From CAZFER01 sp964517495 (GTDB lineage: Bacteria > Hinthialibacterota > Hinthialibacteria > Hinthialibacterales > Hinthialibacteraceae), in NCBI GenBank assembly GCA_964517495.1, contig CAZFER010000031.1, positions 1-64,000 on the forward strand: a stretch of DNA of 64,000 bases, read 5' to 3'. Below, piece by piece: positions 54,716 to 63,810 of the stretch (its first letter is position 1; every line of letters starts with the position of its first letter). Below the pieces are notes generated by a model. The model was not told the DNA's origin and ran no database searches. It worked only from the letters and a program-made list of their open reading frames with translations. A program made the position numbers and the translations under genes.

Positions 54716-56317
54716 ATGGAACATTTGGGAATGAATCGAAGTTCCTACGGATTAGAAAATCACGGAATTACCAAGGCCGGAAAAGTCTATTGGAATTTGG
54801 CCCCAGCAGAATTGGTTGAAATTGAGATTAAGGAAGGGCGAGGTAATTTGACCTCGACGGGAGCCTTTTTGCCGAACAATGCCTTTAGTACTGGCCGCTC
54901 CCCTTTTGATAAGTACACAGTGGAAGAGCCGGAATCAAAAGATAATATTTGGTGGGGAAAAGTTAATGTTTCGGTGAAAGAAGAAGTCTTCGATGCGCTG
55001 CATAAACAGCTTGTGGAATATTTGTCGGATAAAGATATTTTTGTTCTGGATACACGTGTAGGTGCCGATCCGGATCATCGGATGCCACTTCGTGTGGTTA
55101 ATGAATATGGATGGGCAAATTTGTTTGCGCATCAGGTTTTTGTGAATCCCACTCCGGAAGAGCAGGCCAATGCCGTTCCTGAATTTACCGTCCTTCAAGC
55201 CCCTGGATGCAAGGCGGATGCAGAAAAGTATGGTTTAAACAGCAGCACATTTGTCATAGTCAATTTTGCCAGGAAAATGGTCATCATTGGGGGAACCTCG
55301 TACGCCGGTGAGATCAAAAAATCAATTTTCTCGGTGATGAATTATTTATTGCCTCTTCAAGGGGTATTGTCGATGCATTGTTCAGCCAATGTTGGTGATG
55401 ATGGGAACTCGGCGATCTTCTTTGGATTATCCGGTACAGGGAAAACCACCTTATCCGCTGATCCCAACCGGGGATTGATTGGTGATGACGAGCATGGATG
55501 GACAGAAAAAGGCATCTTCAATTTTGAAGGCGGGTGCTATGCCAAGTGTATTAATTTAAGCAAGGAATTCGAACCGCAAATTTATAATGCGATTCGATTT
55601 GGCGCTATTCTTGAAAACCTGGTGATGGATGAGAAAACCCGTGAATTGGATTATGATGACGGCAGTATTACTGAAAACACTCGGGCTGCTTATCCTTTGA
55701 CCAATATTGACAATGCGATTATTCCAAGTGTGTGTGAGCATCCCAAAAACATCATCTTTTTGACCTGTGATGCGTTTGGTGTTTTGCCTCCTGTGGCACG
55801 GTTGAATCCATCTCAGGCGATGTATCACTTTATTTCAGGCTATACAGCGAAAGTGGCGGGAACCGAACGAGGTGTAACAGAGCCCCAGGCAACGTTTAGT
55901 GCGTGTTTTGGTGCACCCTTCTTGCCATTACACCCCACACATTATGCGAAACTTTTGGCCGAGAAGATGAGACAGCATGGTGCGACATTGTGGTTGATCA
56001 ACACAGGGTGGAGTGGTGGTCCGTATGGTGTGGGTAAGCGAATGCGTATCGATCATACCCGGGCCATAGTGCATGCCGCCTTGGATGGTGCGTTGGAGAA
56101 TGTTGAGTTTGAGAAATTTCCAATTTTCGAGTTCGAAATTCCCAAACAATGTCCCGGTGTGCCGGATGAAGTGTTGAATCCTAAAAATACCTGGGATGAT
56201 AAAGATGCATATGATGAAAAAGCTAAATATCTTGCGAAAATGTTTAATGATAATTTTGAGAAATTCAAAGATGGTGCGAGCCAGGAAATCATAGATGCTG
56301 CACCGAAAGTGAGCTAA
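54716..56317 (+). CDS. pckA: Phosphoenolpyruvate carboxykinase (ATP)
   Basis: 533 residues from the ATG at 54716 (GGGAGG 5 bases upstream; the in-frame start at 54659 lacks one). Converts oxaloacetate and ATP to phosphoenolpyruvate, the first committed step of gluconeogenesis. GLSGTGKTTLSADPNRGLIG (from about 237) is the kinase-1a P-loop, and LIGDDEHGW the kinase-2 block. The EGGCYAK and NTGWSGGPYGVGKRM blocks are also standard. A terminator follows and the next gene is convergent. Confidence 0.96.
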   Translation: MEHLGMNRSSYGLENHGITKAGKVYWNLAPAELVEIEIKEGRGNLTSTGAFLPNNAFSTGRSPFDKYTVEEPESKDNIWWGKVNVSVKEEVFDALHKQLVEYLSDKDIFVLDTRVGADPDHRMPLRVVNEYGWANLFAHQVFVNPTPEEQANAVPEFTVLQAPGCKADAEKYGLNSSTFVIVNFARKMVIIGGTSYAGEIKKSIFSVMNYLLPLQGVLSMHCSANVGDDGNSAIFFGLSGTGKTTLSADPNRGLIGDDEHGWTEKGIFNFEGGCYAKCINLSKEFEPQIYNAIRFGAILENLVMDEKTRELDYDDGSITENTRAAYPLTNIDNAIIPSVCEHPKNIIFLTCDAFGVLPPVARLNPSQAMYHFISGYTAKVAGTERGVTEPQATFSACFGAPFLPLHPTHYAKLLAEKMRQHGATLWLINTGWSGGPYGVGKRMRIDHTRAIVHAALDGALENVEFEKFPIFEFEIPKQCPGVPDEVLNPKNTWDDKDAYDEKAKYLAKMFNDNFEKFKDGASQEIIDAAPKVS

Positions 56318-56348
56318 TTACACCAAAATAATTATGAATTGAATTTTG

Positions 56349-56378
56349 AAGGCGGCTTGTTGAAAAACGAGCCGCCTT
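56349..56378. terminator. Bidirectional terminator between pckA and SGNH gene
   Basis: AAGGCGGCT (56349-56357) pairs with AGCCGCCTT (56370-56378), extended inside by TGTT/AACG, with a GAAA loop; TTTTATT follows on the plus strand. It lies between two convergent genes. Confidence 0.8.
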
Positions 56379-56381
56379 TTA

Positions 56382-58145
56382 TTATTGCCAGGGGATTCTG
56401 TATACAGGAGAGATGCGTTGACCGGAGGCGTCTTCCAGGCTGATGGCATCTGGAAGGTCGGGAAATGGATTTTGCCAATACATGCCTTGGTGTGCCCAGC
56501 CTTTGATGGTCACTTTTTTTGGGTGTTGTTTATCTGGTTTGGTTAAAAACACGGATCGAAAGACTTTATTGATAGGGTTTCCCGCCTCATCAATTTTCCA
56601 ATACACCTGAAAAATAGTATCGGTTGGGTATTCACTAAAGTTCCACATGCTTCCCACTTTCCAGGGGCCAGGGGTGGGAATCGCCATAATGCTATGCATT
56701 TGAGCGGTAAGCGGACCATCGTGTATTTGAGTAGGTTGGTCCCAACGAGCGGCTATAGGCCAGGGATCAAAGGCAAAACGTTGTTGGTTTTTGATCATAT
56801 TTTTTAAGAGTTTATCAGGCAGAGGGAACGTTTGCTTTTCATTGATATTAACGGTATTGATGGCTGGGATCAGTTTTTCAGCGAAAGCTTTTTGTGCTTT
56901 GGCAGTGATATGGCCGTCGGTGGTTTCAAACCATCCACCTCCGGGTAGTGCGTTTTGGAGAATGTTGTATCCATCAAAAAAGCGGATGCCAGCCTGAGCC
57001 GACCAGGATTGGGCCAACTGTTTTAATTGATCATCAAGTGAGGTATCTTTTACGATTGATTGGTTGGTAAAGTTTGAAAAAGGTTCTTTTTGAGCCAGAG
57101 GTGATTTGATGAAGGTTGGAATATGAAGCATAAACACTGTAGCGCTTTGGCGTGATTGAAGCACACTAAAAGCGCTAATGATAGCCAAAAGTTTTCCGCG
57201 GCTGATTTCAACACGTTCCGGGTGATTCTTGAAATAGATGGTTTGTAATCCCCCCTGAGACAGCCAGGCATTCCAAGCCATGTGGGTTTTTCGATCGGGG
57301 ATCAACTCGCGGATTTGGTCAATGGATAAGTTGGAGAGAGGACCATTTTTTATGCTTCCATATAACCGCAGTTCCGCATTTTTTTTCCAGTTTGAATCGA
57401 GGTGGAAGTTAAATCGCCAGTAATCGAGCAGATCAAAGATTCTGAAATTATCTGAGAGAATTTTCCATACGGTACTGCGTAAATGATTATCTGGTGGTTG
57501 TTCATACGTGATGTGATAACTGGGATCCATCTCCACAATTTTTCCCTGGCAAAAATCATCGATGACGGGACCATTGCTCAATTCCAAATCTGAGATATCG
57601 TTCCCACTGTAAAGGCACCAAATGATGACATCAGGATCGATCGTTTGAACCAAAGTTAGAATGCGGAGTAATTGCTGGTAAGGTGAATAGGCGCCTACTG
57701 CGGCATTGATGATATCCGCATAGGGGTATTTTTTTTCCAGTATATTCCTGATTTGTGCGGTCATGGTTTTCGGTTCGGAAAGGGTGCTGTGGATGTGGCT
57801 GTCGCCCACGACCAGAACGCGCATGGTACCACGCCGTTTAGGGATATGGAATTCAGGCCCCAGTGTGCCGATATGGTTGCTTCGTTTCCAGCTATACTGG
57901 CCGTCTGCACCGATAAACGAACTGATATGATTGGGTTCAATCGACCAACCAAGCCAGGGATCGAGTTGGAAAATGGAGGATTGATTGGTGCCAAGTTTAA
58001 TTGGGAAAAAAATTCGTGTGGTGATTTCAGCCAGGATGAGGGAAACAAATCCGATGAAGAGGACCATTAGCCCATAAAAAAGAAGTTTGCGTGACCGTGA
58101 CCGTGGGATTGGATATTTGTTATTTTCAAGTTTTGAATTGTTCAT
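56382..58145 (-). CDS. Membrane-anchored SGNH/GDSL-family hydrolase-like protein
   Basis: 587 residues with an N-terminal membrane helix (20-40) after a basic cytoplasmic tail. The SGNH block I is VLVVGDSHIHS (110-120), with Ser116 the putative nucleophile; block III-like GNDISD and the final TDGHIT (around 410, Asp and His) complete the triad. The N-terminal 41-105 and the C-terminal 430-587 (a beta-rich region) are unassigned. SGNH proteins of this layout often modify (de)acetyl groups on surface glycans. The gene is convergent with pckA. Confidence 0.75.
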   Translation of the reverse strand: MNNSKLENNKYPIPRSRSRKLLFYGLMVLFIGFVSLILAEITTRIFFPIKLGTNQSSIFQLDPWLGWSIEPNHISSFIGADGQYSWKRSNHIGTLGPEFHIPKRRGTMRVLVVGDSHIHSTLSEPKTMTAQIRNILEKKYPYADIINAAVGAYSPYQQLLRILTLVQTIDPDVIIWCLYSGNDISDLELSNGPVIDDFCQGKIVEMDPSYHITYEQPPDNHLRSTVWKILSDNFRIFDLLDYWRFNFHLDSNWKKNAELRLYGSIKNGPLSNLSIDQIRELIPDRKTHMAWNAWLSQGGLQTIYFKNHPERVEISRGKLLAIISAFSVLQSRQSATVFMLHIPTFIKSPLAQKEPFSNFTNQSIVKDTSLDDQLKQLAQSWSAQAGIRFFDGYNILQNALPGGGWFETTDGHITAKAQKAFAEKLIPAINTVNINEKQTFPLPDKLLKNMIKNQQRFAFDPWPIAARWDQPTQIHDGPLTAQMHSIMAIPTPGPWKVGSMWNFSEYPTDTIFQVYWKIDEAGNPINKVFRSVFLTKPDKQHPKKVTIKGWAHQGMYWQNPFPDLPDAISLEDASGQRISPVYRIPWQ

Positions 58146-58290
58146 GGTTTGAAAGTAATGTTTACACTGATATTTATAGATGGATGATTCAGTCTTATAT
58201 TAGATGATTTGAGAAACATGGGTATTACTATATTCAGCACCATGGCTCCTGGCAAGGAACATGGTTTTATGGGAGAAAATAGATTTAACA

Positions 58291-59010
58291 ATGAAACGTA
58301 AATATTTTGTGATTTGTGCAGCGTTGCCGGATGAAATCAATCGATTTTGCTCAATGCAGAAAGGTTCAATTTTAAGTGCTGACTGCCGGCAGATTTCGTT
58401 TGAATATAAAAGCCTATGCCGTCTGACTGTTTTGGTTTCAGGCGTAGGGCGTCATCGGATGGAGGGAATTTTAAATACACTTAAGAAAGATCATGTCGAT
58501 GGATGGTTATCTGTGGGATATGCCGGGGCACTCACAGACAATTTGAAGGTGGGAGATGTCGTGATGGGGCATACCGTCGCGACAGACCATAAGACATATG
58601 AGGTGGACAAACCCCTATTGGATAAAAATCTTTCATCCGTTTTGTATTGTAGTGAAACCGTTGTGGCTCGTCCCCATGATAAAAAAAGATTATTTCAAAC
58701 GAGTGGTGCTCAACTTGTTGATATGGAATCGGCAGTGCCCGCTGAAGTGGCTCAGGCAAATCATCAACGATTTGGATGGATCAAAGTGGTGTCCGATAGG
58801 TGTGAGGAAAAATTATCTGATTTTACACCATGTTTGGATGAAGCCGGTTTTCCCTCACCCTCCAATATTTTACGCAACGCGGCAGCCAATCCATTTCTAT
58901 TGTTATCCATGATACGGATGGGTTTACGTAACCGCCGGTTAAGCCGCAATTTGGCGGAAGCCCTGGAAGGAGCGTTGGATAGAATTTGTCTTTATCCTAT
59001 TTTAGATTAA
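58291..59010 (+). CDS. Nucleoside phosphorylase-like protein (PNP/UDP family)
   Basis: 239 residues from the ATG at 58291; an in-frame ATG at 58261 with AAGGA just upstream is a real alternative. The fold of purine/uridine phosphorylases and nucleosidases is seen in LVSGVGRHRM, LSVGYAGALTDNLKVGDVVM (the phosphate/ribose strand-loop) and AQLVDMESA, the M-E-S ribose-binding block. Later SDRCEE is a substrate block. Possible relatives include the hopanoid-associated phosphorylase HpnG, which the short length and the C-terminal hydrophobic segment recall; this was not tested. Its 3' end overlaps the convergent ABC permease gene by 9 bases. Confidence 0.75.
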   Translation: MKRKYFVICAALPDEINRFCSMQKGSILSADCRQISFEYKSLCRLTVLVSGVGRHRMEGILNTLKKDHVDGWLSVGYAGALTDNLKVGDVVMGHTVATDHKTYEVDKPLLDKNLSSVLYCSETVVARPHDKKRLFQTSGAQLVDMESAVPAEVAQANHQRFGWIKVVSDRCEEKLSDFTPCLDEAGFPSPSNILRNAAANPFLLLSMIRMGLRNRRLSRNLAEALEGALDRICLYPILD

Positions 59011-59817
59011 ATCGGCGAATTCCCCATGGCTGCGGGTGAAAAGGACATAACCTAACGCGAACGCAATCAAAGAGATGGTGGCTAAAATAAACCAGTGCGT
59101 GAAGGATGGCCATATTCCCTCAAGCATTATTTTGTGATGAATGGTGATGAAATAGGTTAAAGGATTGGCGTTGATAATGGAAAGGATTTGGGGATTCTTT
59201 TGTAATGTCTCCATATTGAGGGTGTAAAAAATAGGAGTGGTCCACATCAATATCATCGTTCCAATTCCGACTAAAGGGCCAATATCTCTTAAATAGGTGT
59301 TTAACGTGGAAAAGATAAGCCCCAATCCAAAGAAAAAGGCCAATTCAAATAGGATGACGATGGGAAATAAGATTAAGGTCTCGTGAAGTTTTGAGGTTAT
59401 GATTAGCAAAAAAATTATGAAAATGACAGTTCCTATGAGTTGATTGACAATGCTGGATAAGGTCAAGTAAGCCGGTAGCATTTTGGCGGGGAACCGGACC
59501 TGTTTGATGAGATGAGCATTATCAACAATACATGTGGTTGATCGAATAAGGGATTCTTGTAGTGCATACCACGGCAGTAATCCACAGAAAATATAAACTG
59601 CCGCTGAAGTCCCACCTGCATCAAGGCCAAGTACCTCGTATTTAGCCTGGAAAATAATTCCAAACACGAATGTATAGACAAGCAGAAGAATGAGGGGATT
59701 AATCACAGACCAAAAGAAACCCATCGCTGAACCGATATATCGGGCCTGTAGATCACGCCGTAAAAATTCCCACAGCAAATGGCGATGAAACAGGATGTGT
59801 TGTATTCGATTTTTCAT
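59002..59817 (-). CDS. ABC-2 type polysaccharide export permease (Wzm/TagG-like)
   Basis: 271 residues with six membrane helices (about 35-57, 78-95, 118-140, 148-170, 180-200 and 238-260) and the N-terminal amphipathic segment LLWEFLRRDLQARYIGSAMG (14-33) typical of Wzm, KpsM and TagG permeases. It would form the channel for export of O-antigen, teichoic acid or capsule. The ATPase partner (Wzt/TagH) is not adjacent in this window, so it may lie elsewhere. Confidence 0.88.
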   Translation of the reverse strand: MKNRIQHILFHRHLLWEFLRRDLQARYIGSAMGFFWSVINPLILLLVYTFVFGIIFQAKYEVLGLDAGGTSAAVYIFCGLLPWYALQESLIRSTTCIVDNAHLIKQVRFPAKMLPAYLTLSSIVNQLIGTVIFIIFLLIITSKLHETLILFPIVILFELAFFFGLGLIFSTLNTYLRDIGPLVGIGTMILMWTTPIFYTLNMETLQKNPQILSIINANPLTYFITIHHKIMLEGIWPSFTHWFILATISLIAFALGYVLFTRSHGEFADLI

Positions 59818-59946
59818 TTAAATAAGGGATAAACCGCTGTATTTGATTGTTGATACATTCATCATAATTTAAAGTGTGTTTCCGTCCACCTTTATCGATG
59901 GATGACTGATGAGATAAACACTTATGCACATTTTATTTCCTTGCCC

Positions 59947-59976
59947 TTGACGTTGAACAAATGAACAAGGTATAAT
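59947..59976 (+). promoter_or_regulatory. Sigma70-like lexA promoter
   Basis: TTGACG (59947-59952) and TATAAT (59971-59976) with an 18-base spacer, ending about 37 bases before the lexA ATG. The spacer itself carries a candidate LexA operator. Confidence 0.7.
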
Positions 59977-59996
59977 ACTGAACAAACGTACAAAGT
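59952..59996 (+). promoter_or_regulatory. Two candidate LexA operators at the lexA promoter
   Basis: TGAACAAATGAACAAG (59954-59969) lies inside the promoter spacer and TGAACAAACGTACAAAG (59980-59996) just after the -10 box. Both start TGAACAAA and follow the form GAAC-N4-[GA]NAC, partly like the known GAAC-N4-GTTC box. Their position fits autorepression. LexA binding is inferred. Confidence 0.5.
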
Positions 59997-60012
59997 GTAT
60001 GGAGATAAACCA

Positions 60013-60663
60013 ATGGACGAACTATCACCACGGCAACGTGAAATATTGACGTATATTGATCATAATTTAAAAACGAACGGGTATCCCCCTACATTACGCG
60101 AAATCTGCAAGAAATTCTCCATTTCATCAACCAATGGGGCTCGATATCACATTCATCAACTGAAGAAATTGGGCTATTTGCAAATCGAACCGGGTAAATC
60201 ACGCGGGGTTAAACGTTTGAATGAAGATGAAATGTTAAGCCAACGGCGTTCTTATATTTTACCGGTATTGGGAAAAGTTCCGGCCGGGCCATTTAATTTT
60301 GCTTCACCAGATTTACGTGAAGATGAATTGACCGTTGATCCAGAGTATTTTGGTGGCCGCCAGGAAGAACCGGATTTATTTGGATTGCGCATTAAAGGGG
60401 ATAGTATGGTGGGTGATGGTATCTATGAGGGGGATATTGTGGTGGTGCGTTCACAGGATTTTGCCAAGGATGGGGATATTGTGGTGGCACGGTACGATGA
60501 GGAAGCCACAGTAAAACGTTATCGGCGTAAATCAAAGGAAGTCGTATTGGAGCCCTCGAATCCATCCTATGATCCCATCCGCATCAAGGATCGTGGAGGA
60601 CGTGAGTTTGGCCAGGATTTGGCGGTCCTTGGGGTAGTGGTTGGGTTGATACGATCAATCTAA
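60013..60663 (+). CDS. lexA: LexA repressor
   Basis: 216 residues from the ATG at 60013 (GGAG 9 bases upstream). SOS-response repressor that cleaves itself when RecA is activated by single-stranded DNA. The winged-helix domain is residues 1-68 (LSPRQREILTYIDHNLKTNG, YPPTLREICKKF). The cleavage site is Ala91-Gly92 (VPAGPF), and the protease dyad Ser131 (KGDSM) and Lys168 (ATVKRY) are present. A promoter with two candidate operators lies upstream, suggesting autoregulation. Confidence 0.95.
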   Translation: MDELSPRQREILTYIDHNLKTNGYPPTLREICKKFSISSTNGARYHIHQLKKLGYLQIEPGKSRGVKRLNEDEMLSQRRSYILPVLGKVPAGPFNFASPDLREDELTVDPEYFGGRQEEPDLFGLRIKGDSMVGDGIYEGDIVVVRSQDFAKDGDIVVARYDEEATVKRYRRKSKEVVLEPSNPSYDPIRIKDRGGREFGQDLAVLGVVVGLIRSI

Positions 60664-60787
60664 ATAAGGTGTAAATCCATTCTTCATTTTTTGATGAAGA
60701 TTTTAAGTTTCAATGGATATAAAGTTTATAGTGCAGGGAATTATGATGAGACTTTAAAGCAGTTTGATGACAATGATGGACAGATTA

Positions 60788-61225
60788 TTAGAAGATATTT
60801 TCGTTTGCTTTTTCTATCCATTGAATATATTTTCTGTGCTGGGTGTTTTGAAGGCGTTTGTAAAAAACTCTATCGGCTGTCCAAAGAGTTCCTTCTATGT
60901 AATAAGCAGTGGCTAGATAGATGCAATCATAAATCGAATGGTTTAAAGAATGTGATAATGAAAGGGATTTTTGAAATACGTTTATAATTGGTATAAAATC
61001 TGATATTCCAGTGGTGAATACTAACAGGCTTTTTTCAACCTCAGTTTGATCAATTTCATCATTTTTAACCTTTTTATGAAGTGCATTTATACATTCAGGA
61101 AGAAGCAAATCAGGTGCAAGTAGAGTAATCTTCGTTCGATTTTTTAATAAAAGACGAGCATGCTCTGAGTACTTTTCTTCTACTGTCCATTTGACCGCAA
61201 TAGAAGCATCAACAATGATACTCAT
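60788..61225 (-). CDS. PIN-domain toxin (FitB/VapC-like)
   Basis: 145 residues. IIVDASIAVKWTVEEKYSE (3-21) holds the first catalytic Asp6, LLLPECINALHKK carries Glu44, and SIYDCIYLATAYY and LWTADRVFYKRL carry the later conserved acids, so the full PIN quartet is present. It would cleave RNA in the cytoplasm when free of its antitoxin. The start overlaps the antitoxin stop by 4 bases (ATGA), the normal coupling. The plus-strand ORF across it (60691-60987) is not considered real. Confidence 0.88.
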   Translation of the reverse strand: MSIIVDASIAVKWTVEEKYSEHARLLLKNRTKITLLAPDLLLPECINALHKKVKNDEIDQTEVEKSLLVFTTGISDFIPIINVFQKSLSLSHSLNHSIYDCIYLATAYYIEGTLWTADRVFYKRLQNTQHRKYIQWIEKANENIF

Positions 61226-61479
61226 CTACTATTTCTGCTTTCCCTTATAAGCGTGACACAATCTGTTTTTTGACGATGAGCATTTTTTTGGCGGATTGAA
61301 TCCGCTAAGGCGAGTAATTCATCTTCTTTATCCACGTGATCTTTTTTATCTGAGTTTAAAGCATGATAGAGGATTGATTTGACTTCCTCTTCCACGGGAA
61401 CGCCTTTTTGAACAGCGTTATTTTCTAATTGTTGCATAAATTTCTCATCTAAATTTTTAATAAGCAAATCACTCATCAT
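61222..61479 (-). CDS. FitA-like ribbon-helix-helix antitoxin
   Basis: 85 residues. DLLIKNLDEKFMQQLENNAV, then QKGVPVEEEVKSILYHAL is the ribbon-helix-helix DNA-binding domain of FitA-type antitoxins. The C-terminal half (50-85) is charged and would bind the PIN toxin. It precedes the toxin with a 4-base overlap. It probably represses its own operon. The second Met of the MM start is equally possible. Confidence 0.85.
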   Translation of the reverse strand: MMSDLLIKNLDEKFMQQLENNAVQKGVPVEEEVKSILYHALNSDKKDHVDKEDELLALADSIRQKNAHRQKTDCVTLIRESRNSR

Positions 61480-61610
61480 TTAATTCTTTCTTCAAATGTA
61501 ATTTCCTTCTTTAACCATCTTAAATTATAGCACAAGAAGTTAGAATGGGATAGAAAAAAGAAGAATCAATATTCGCACCAATCGAATATGATAGATATTC
61601 ATTATTTCAT

Positions 61611-61652
61611 GAGAAACCGGGCGCGATGTTTGCGCCCGGTTTCTCTTTTTTT
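61611..61652. terminator. Strong hairpin, terminator-like, between antitoxin and secreted gene
   Basis: Perfect 14-bp stem GAGAAACCGGGCGC (61611-61624) / GCGCCCGGTTTCTC (61632-61645), 7-base loop, then TTTTTTT on the plus strand. The secreted gene on the minus strand ends 18 bases away, so the hairpin probably ends its transcript, although the T-run is on the opposite side. No plus-strand gene stops nearby. Confidence 0.65.
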
Positions 61653-61669
61653 GCTTAGCTCAGTTCAGT

Positions 61670-63460
61670 TTAATACAATGCCCAATCGCTTACATCGACG
61701 CCTTCTTCGGTGCCGTCTGCGGTGGGTTCAATGCCGACCAGCCATTGGACCAGGCGCTGGAAGAGGATAGCGCCTTCTTTGGTGATGGCAATATCGTCGA
61801 TGCTATCATCATCATTAATGTTGAAGACGTGCACAGTTTCATGAAATCCCAAAAAGGCTCTTCGTGCTGGAGCCGGTTCAGCTCCGTCTGGAGGAGTGGG
61901 GCTTTGGTGGAAACCGGTTGTGCCTTCATCGGCTACCGCCAACATATAACCACCCGCTGCAGCATATTCGCCCAAGGGGAGCACACCTGAAGCCAGGTTA
62001 TTGTATTGAATATGAGAAATGGAGGGATTGTCGTTTCGTGTGACGGGAATCGACTGGTCTTGCCCCCATAAGTTGGTGATGGGGTGATCTTCGAGGATGT
62101 ATAAATCGTCATATCCTGTATAGGTGCTGCCGTTGTTACCAAACCACATAAATCCGGGTTTGGCGCTTCCACCACCCACTAATGCTTGTTCCATCATTAA
62201 ATAGGGGATGGGTTTGTCGATATAGCGTCCATCTTCGCCCCCTCGTCCCACGCTGCCAGAATCGCAGTTTTCGTGGGCAATAACGATATCGTAATTGAGT
62301 GCTTTTACTGGATCATCATTGTTTTGATCCACCATAGCAACACTATATCCTAATCCGGGGATAAATACTTCATTTCCATCAGCATCCAGCATCGTCAATC
62401 CTTTGCTTAAGAGATCATGATAGACAGCATTGCTCGGGGCTTCAGGATCACCGCTGGTCACCAAATAAACCGTCATCAGTAATTCGTTGCTAATGCCTAA
62501 ATCTCCGAAGATTTCAAACGTATTTTCACCATCGCTGGTGGTGCCTTTCCAAATGCCATTGGCGGCGCCTGCGGGGGAGGTGACATCGTAGGTCATGGTT
62601 GGAGTCCCGGATGCCTGTGGGATGTCCCATACAATGTTACCCTCGCCATCGAGTTCCGCTTCACCCTGATTGGTTTCGATATTGGAAACCGTCCAGCCTT
62701 CGGGTGGTGTTTCGATAACGGTCATATCAGGGGTGCTACCTTCACGAACATCGACAGTCACTTCAATCCCTTCAACGGGCTCTTCTGGTAGGAACGTGGG
62801 GGAGGGCAGTTCCCGCTTGGTAAAGAAATCGTATAATTGGAGGTCCAAATTCCATACAATACCATCCGATACCTGGTCTGACGAACCCGATGCTGTGGCA
62901 ATCCCCACATAAATGGTATCCGGCATATCAATTTGGGTGGAATGCATCAAGGTTTTTTCACCGGTGTTTTGGTTGAAATAATAGCCATAAAAAGCATCAC
63001 CCAGCCGGACTAGTTCCAATTGCCCATCAAAGGTATTGTGGGCTGTAAATGTTACCGAGGGGCCACCGGTGACCAGGCGATATTGCGATTGTGCCTGGCC
63101 GTTGTTGTTTAGCATCGCAAAGTAATTTTTGGCATTCGCATCCAATGAACTTCGGGCCATCAGCCCTCCTTTTCCTCCACCGATCACAAGGACGTTGCCG
63201 GTAATGGAAAAGGAGCCGGTAATTTTCTTATACATAAATCGAAACGCATCTTCGTCCCCCGAAATATTACCGGCCGAGGTTACAACATACTCATCAACCC
63301 CGGAATCGTGGAATGCATCATTTTCCGCTTGTACATCCCCGATATCCTGATGATCGGTGAATTCACCCAAGTCTTGCGTCCAAACCGTAGGGGCTGCCAG
63401 GCAAAGGGCCAGCACCATAAGCAGATGAGTCGCGCCATTCAAAATTCGTTTGTGTTGCAT
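61670..63460 (-). CDS. Secreted protein: DUF1349-like lectin domain plus ThuA-like domain, DVxxWxLY C-terminus
   Basis: 596 residues from the ATG at 63460, which has AGGAGG 7 bases upstream; the in-frame start at 63544 has none. After the signal (about 8-27, ending VWTQ), residues about 30-190 form a concanavalin-like DUF1349 domain (DIGDV, AFRFMYKKITGSFSI, MARSSLDANAKNYFAML). A bridging region (about 200-320) follows. From about 325 the protein repeats the plan of the 50598 product: TVYLVTSGDP, LGYSVAMVDQNND, YDIVIAHENCDSGSVG, LYILEDHPITNLWG, and ends DVSDWALY. Function unknown; probably exported and possibly displayed. Confidence 0.7.
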   Translation of the reverse strand: MQHKRILNGATHLLMVLALCLAAPTVWTQDLGEFTDHQDIGDVQAENDAFHDSGVDEYVVTSAGNISGDEDAFRFMYKKITGSFSITGNVLVIGGGKGGLMARSSLDANAKNYFAMLNNNGQAQSQYRLVTGGPSVTFTAHNTFDGQLELVRLGDAFYGYYFNQNTGEKTLMHSTQIDMPDTIYVGIATASGSSDQVSDGIVWNLDLQLYDFFTKRELPSPTFLPEEPVEGIEVTVDVREGSTPDMTVIETPPEGWTVSNIETNQGEAELDGEGNIVWDIPQASGTPTMTYDVTSPAGAANGIWKGTTSDGENTFEIFGDLGISNELLMTVYLVTSGDPEAPSNAVYHDLLSKGLTMLDADGNEVFIPGLGYSVAMVDQNNDDPVKALNYDIVIAHENCDSGSVGRGGEDGRYIDKPIPYLMMEQALVGGGSAKPGFMWFGNNGSTYTGYDDLYILEDHPITNLWGQDQSIPVTRNDNPSISHIQYNNLASGVLPLGEYAAAGGYMLAVADEGTTGFHQSPTPPDGAEPAPARRAFLGFHETVHVFNINDDDSIDDIAITKEGAILFQRLVQWLVGIEPTADGTEEGVDVSDWALY

Positions 63461-63810
63461 AAAAAATCCTCCTGCAGTGTAGTTTCTGATCCTGGATGTT
63501 ACTTTAAAAGGATCATTTATGATTATATAATATTTTTTTAACATAATTTTTATTATAAGTGAATAGTGAGAGAATGATGTATTTCGCTTAGGATTAAATT
63601 TATTTTTATGAAGAGATATGTAAAAGGGGACTTTGATCTATTTTGACTCAGGTATTGGAGCTGGTATACAAATGGAATAGAATGAATCGATTTTATATAT
63701 ATTAAAGAAATGGGGTAGTGGATTTTAACGATTGCATGGTAACCGATTAAATGAATCCTGTATGTAATGAAGATTTGTGTATATATGTTATATTGGCGAA
63801 TGAATTTCTT
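63461..63810. other. AT-rich intergenic region
   Basis: 350 bases between the small membrane protein gene and the secreted gene, both on the minus strand. On that strand TTATAAT (around 63550-63560) could be a -10 box for the secreted gene, but no matching -35 was found. No gene, repeat or strong hairpin is visible. Confidence 0.4.

Noticed and set aside
60691..60987. 98-codon open frame on the plus strand after lexA
   Set aside because: It covers the antisense of the PIN toxin, which has intact catalytic motifs and operon overlap with its antitoxin.
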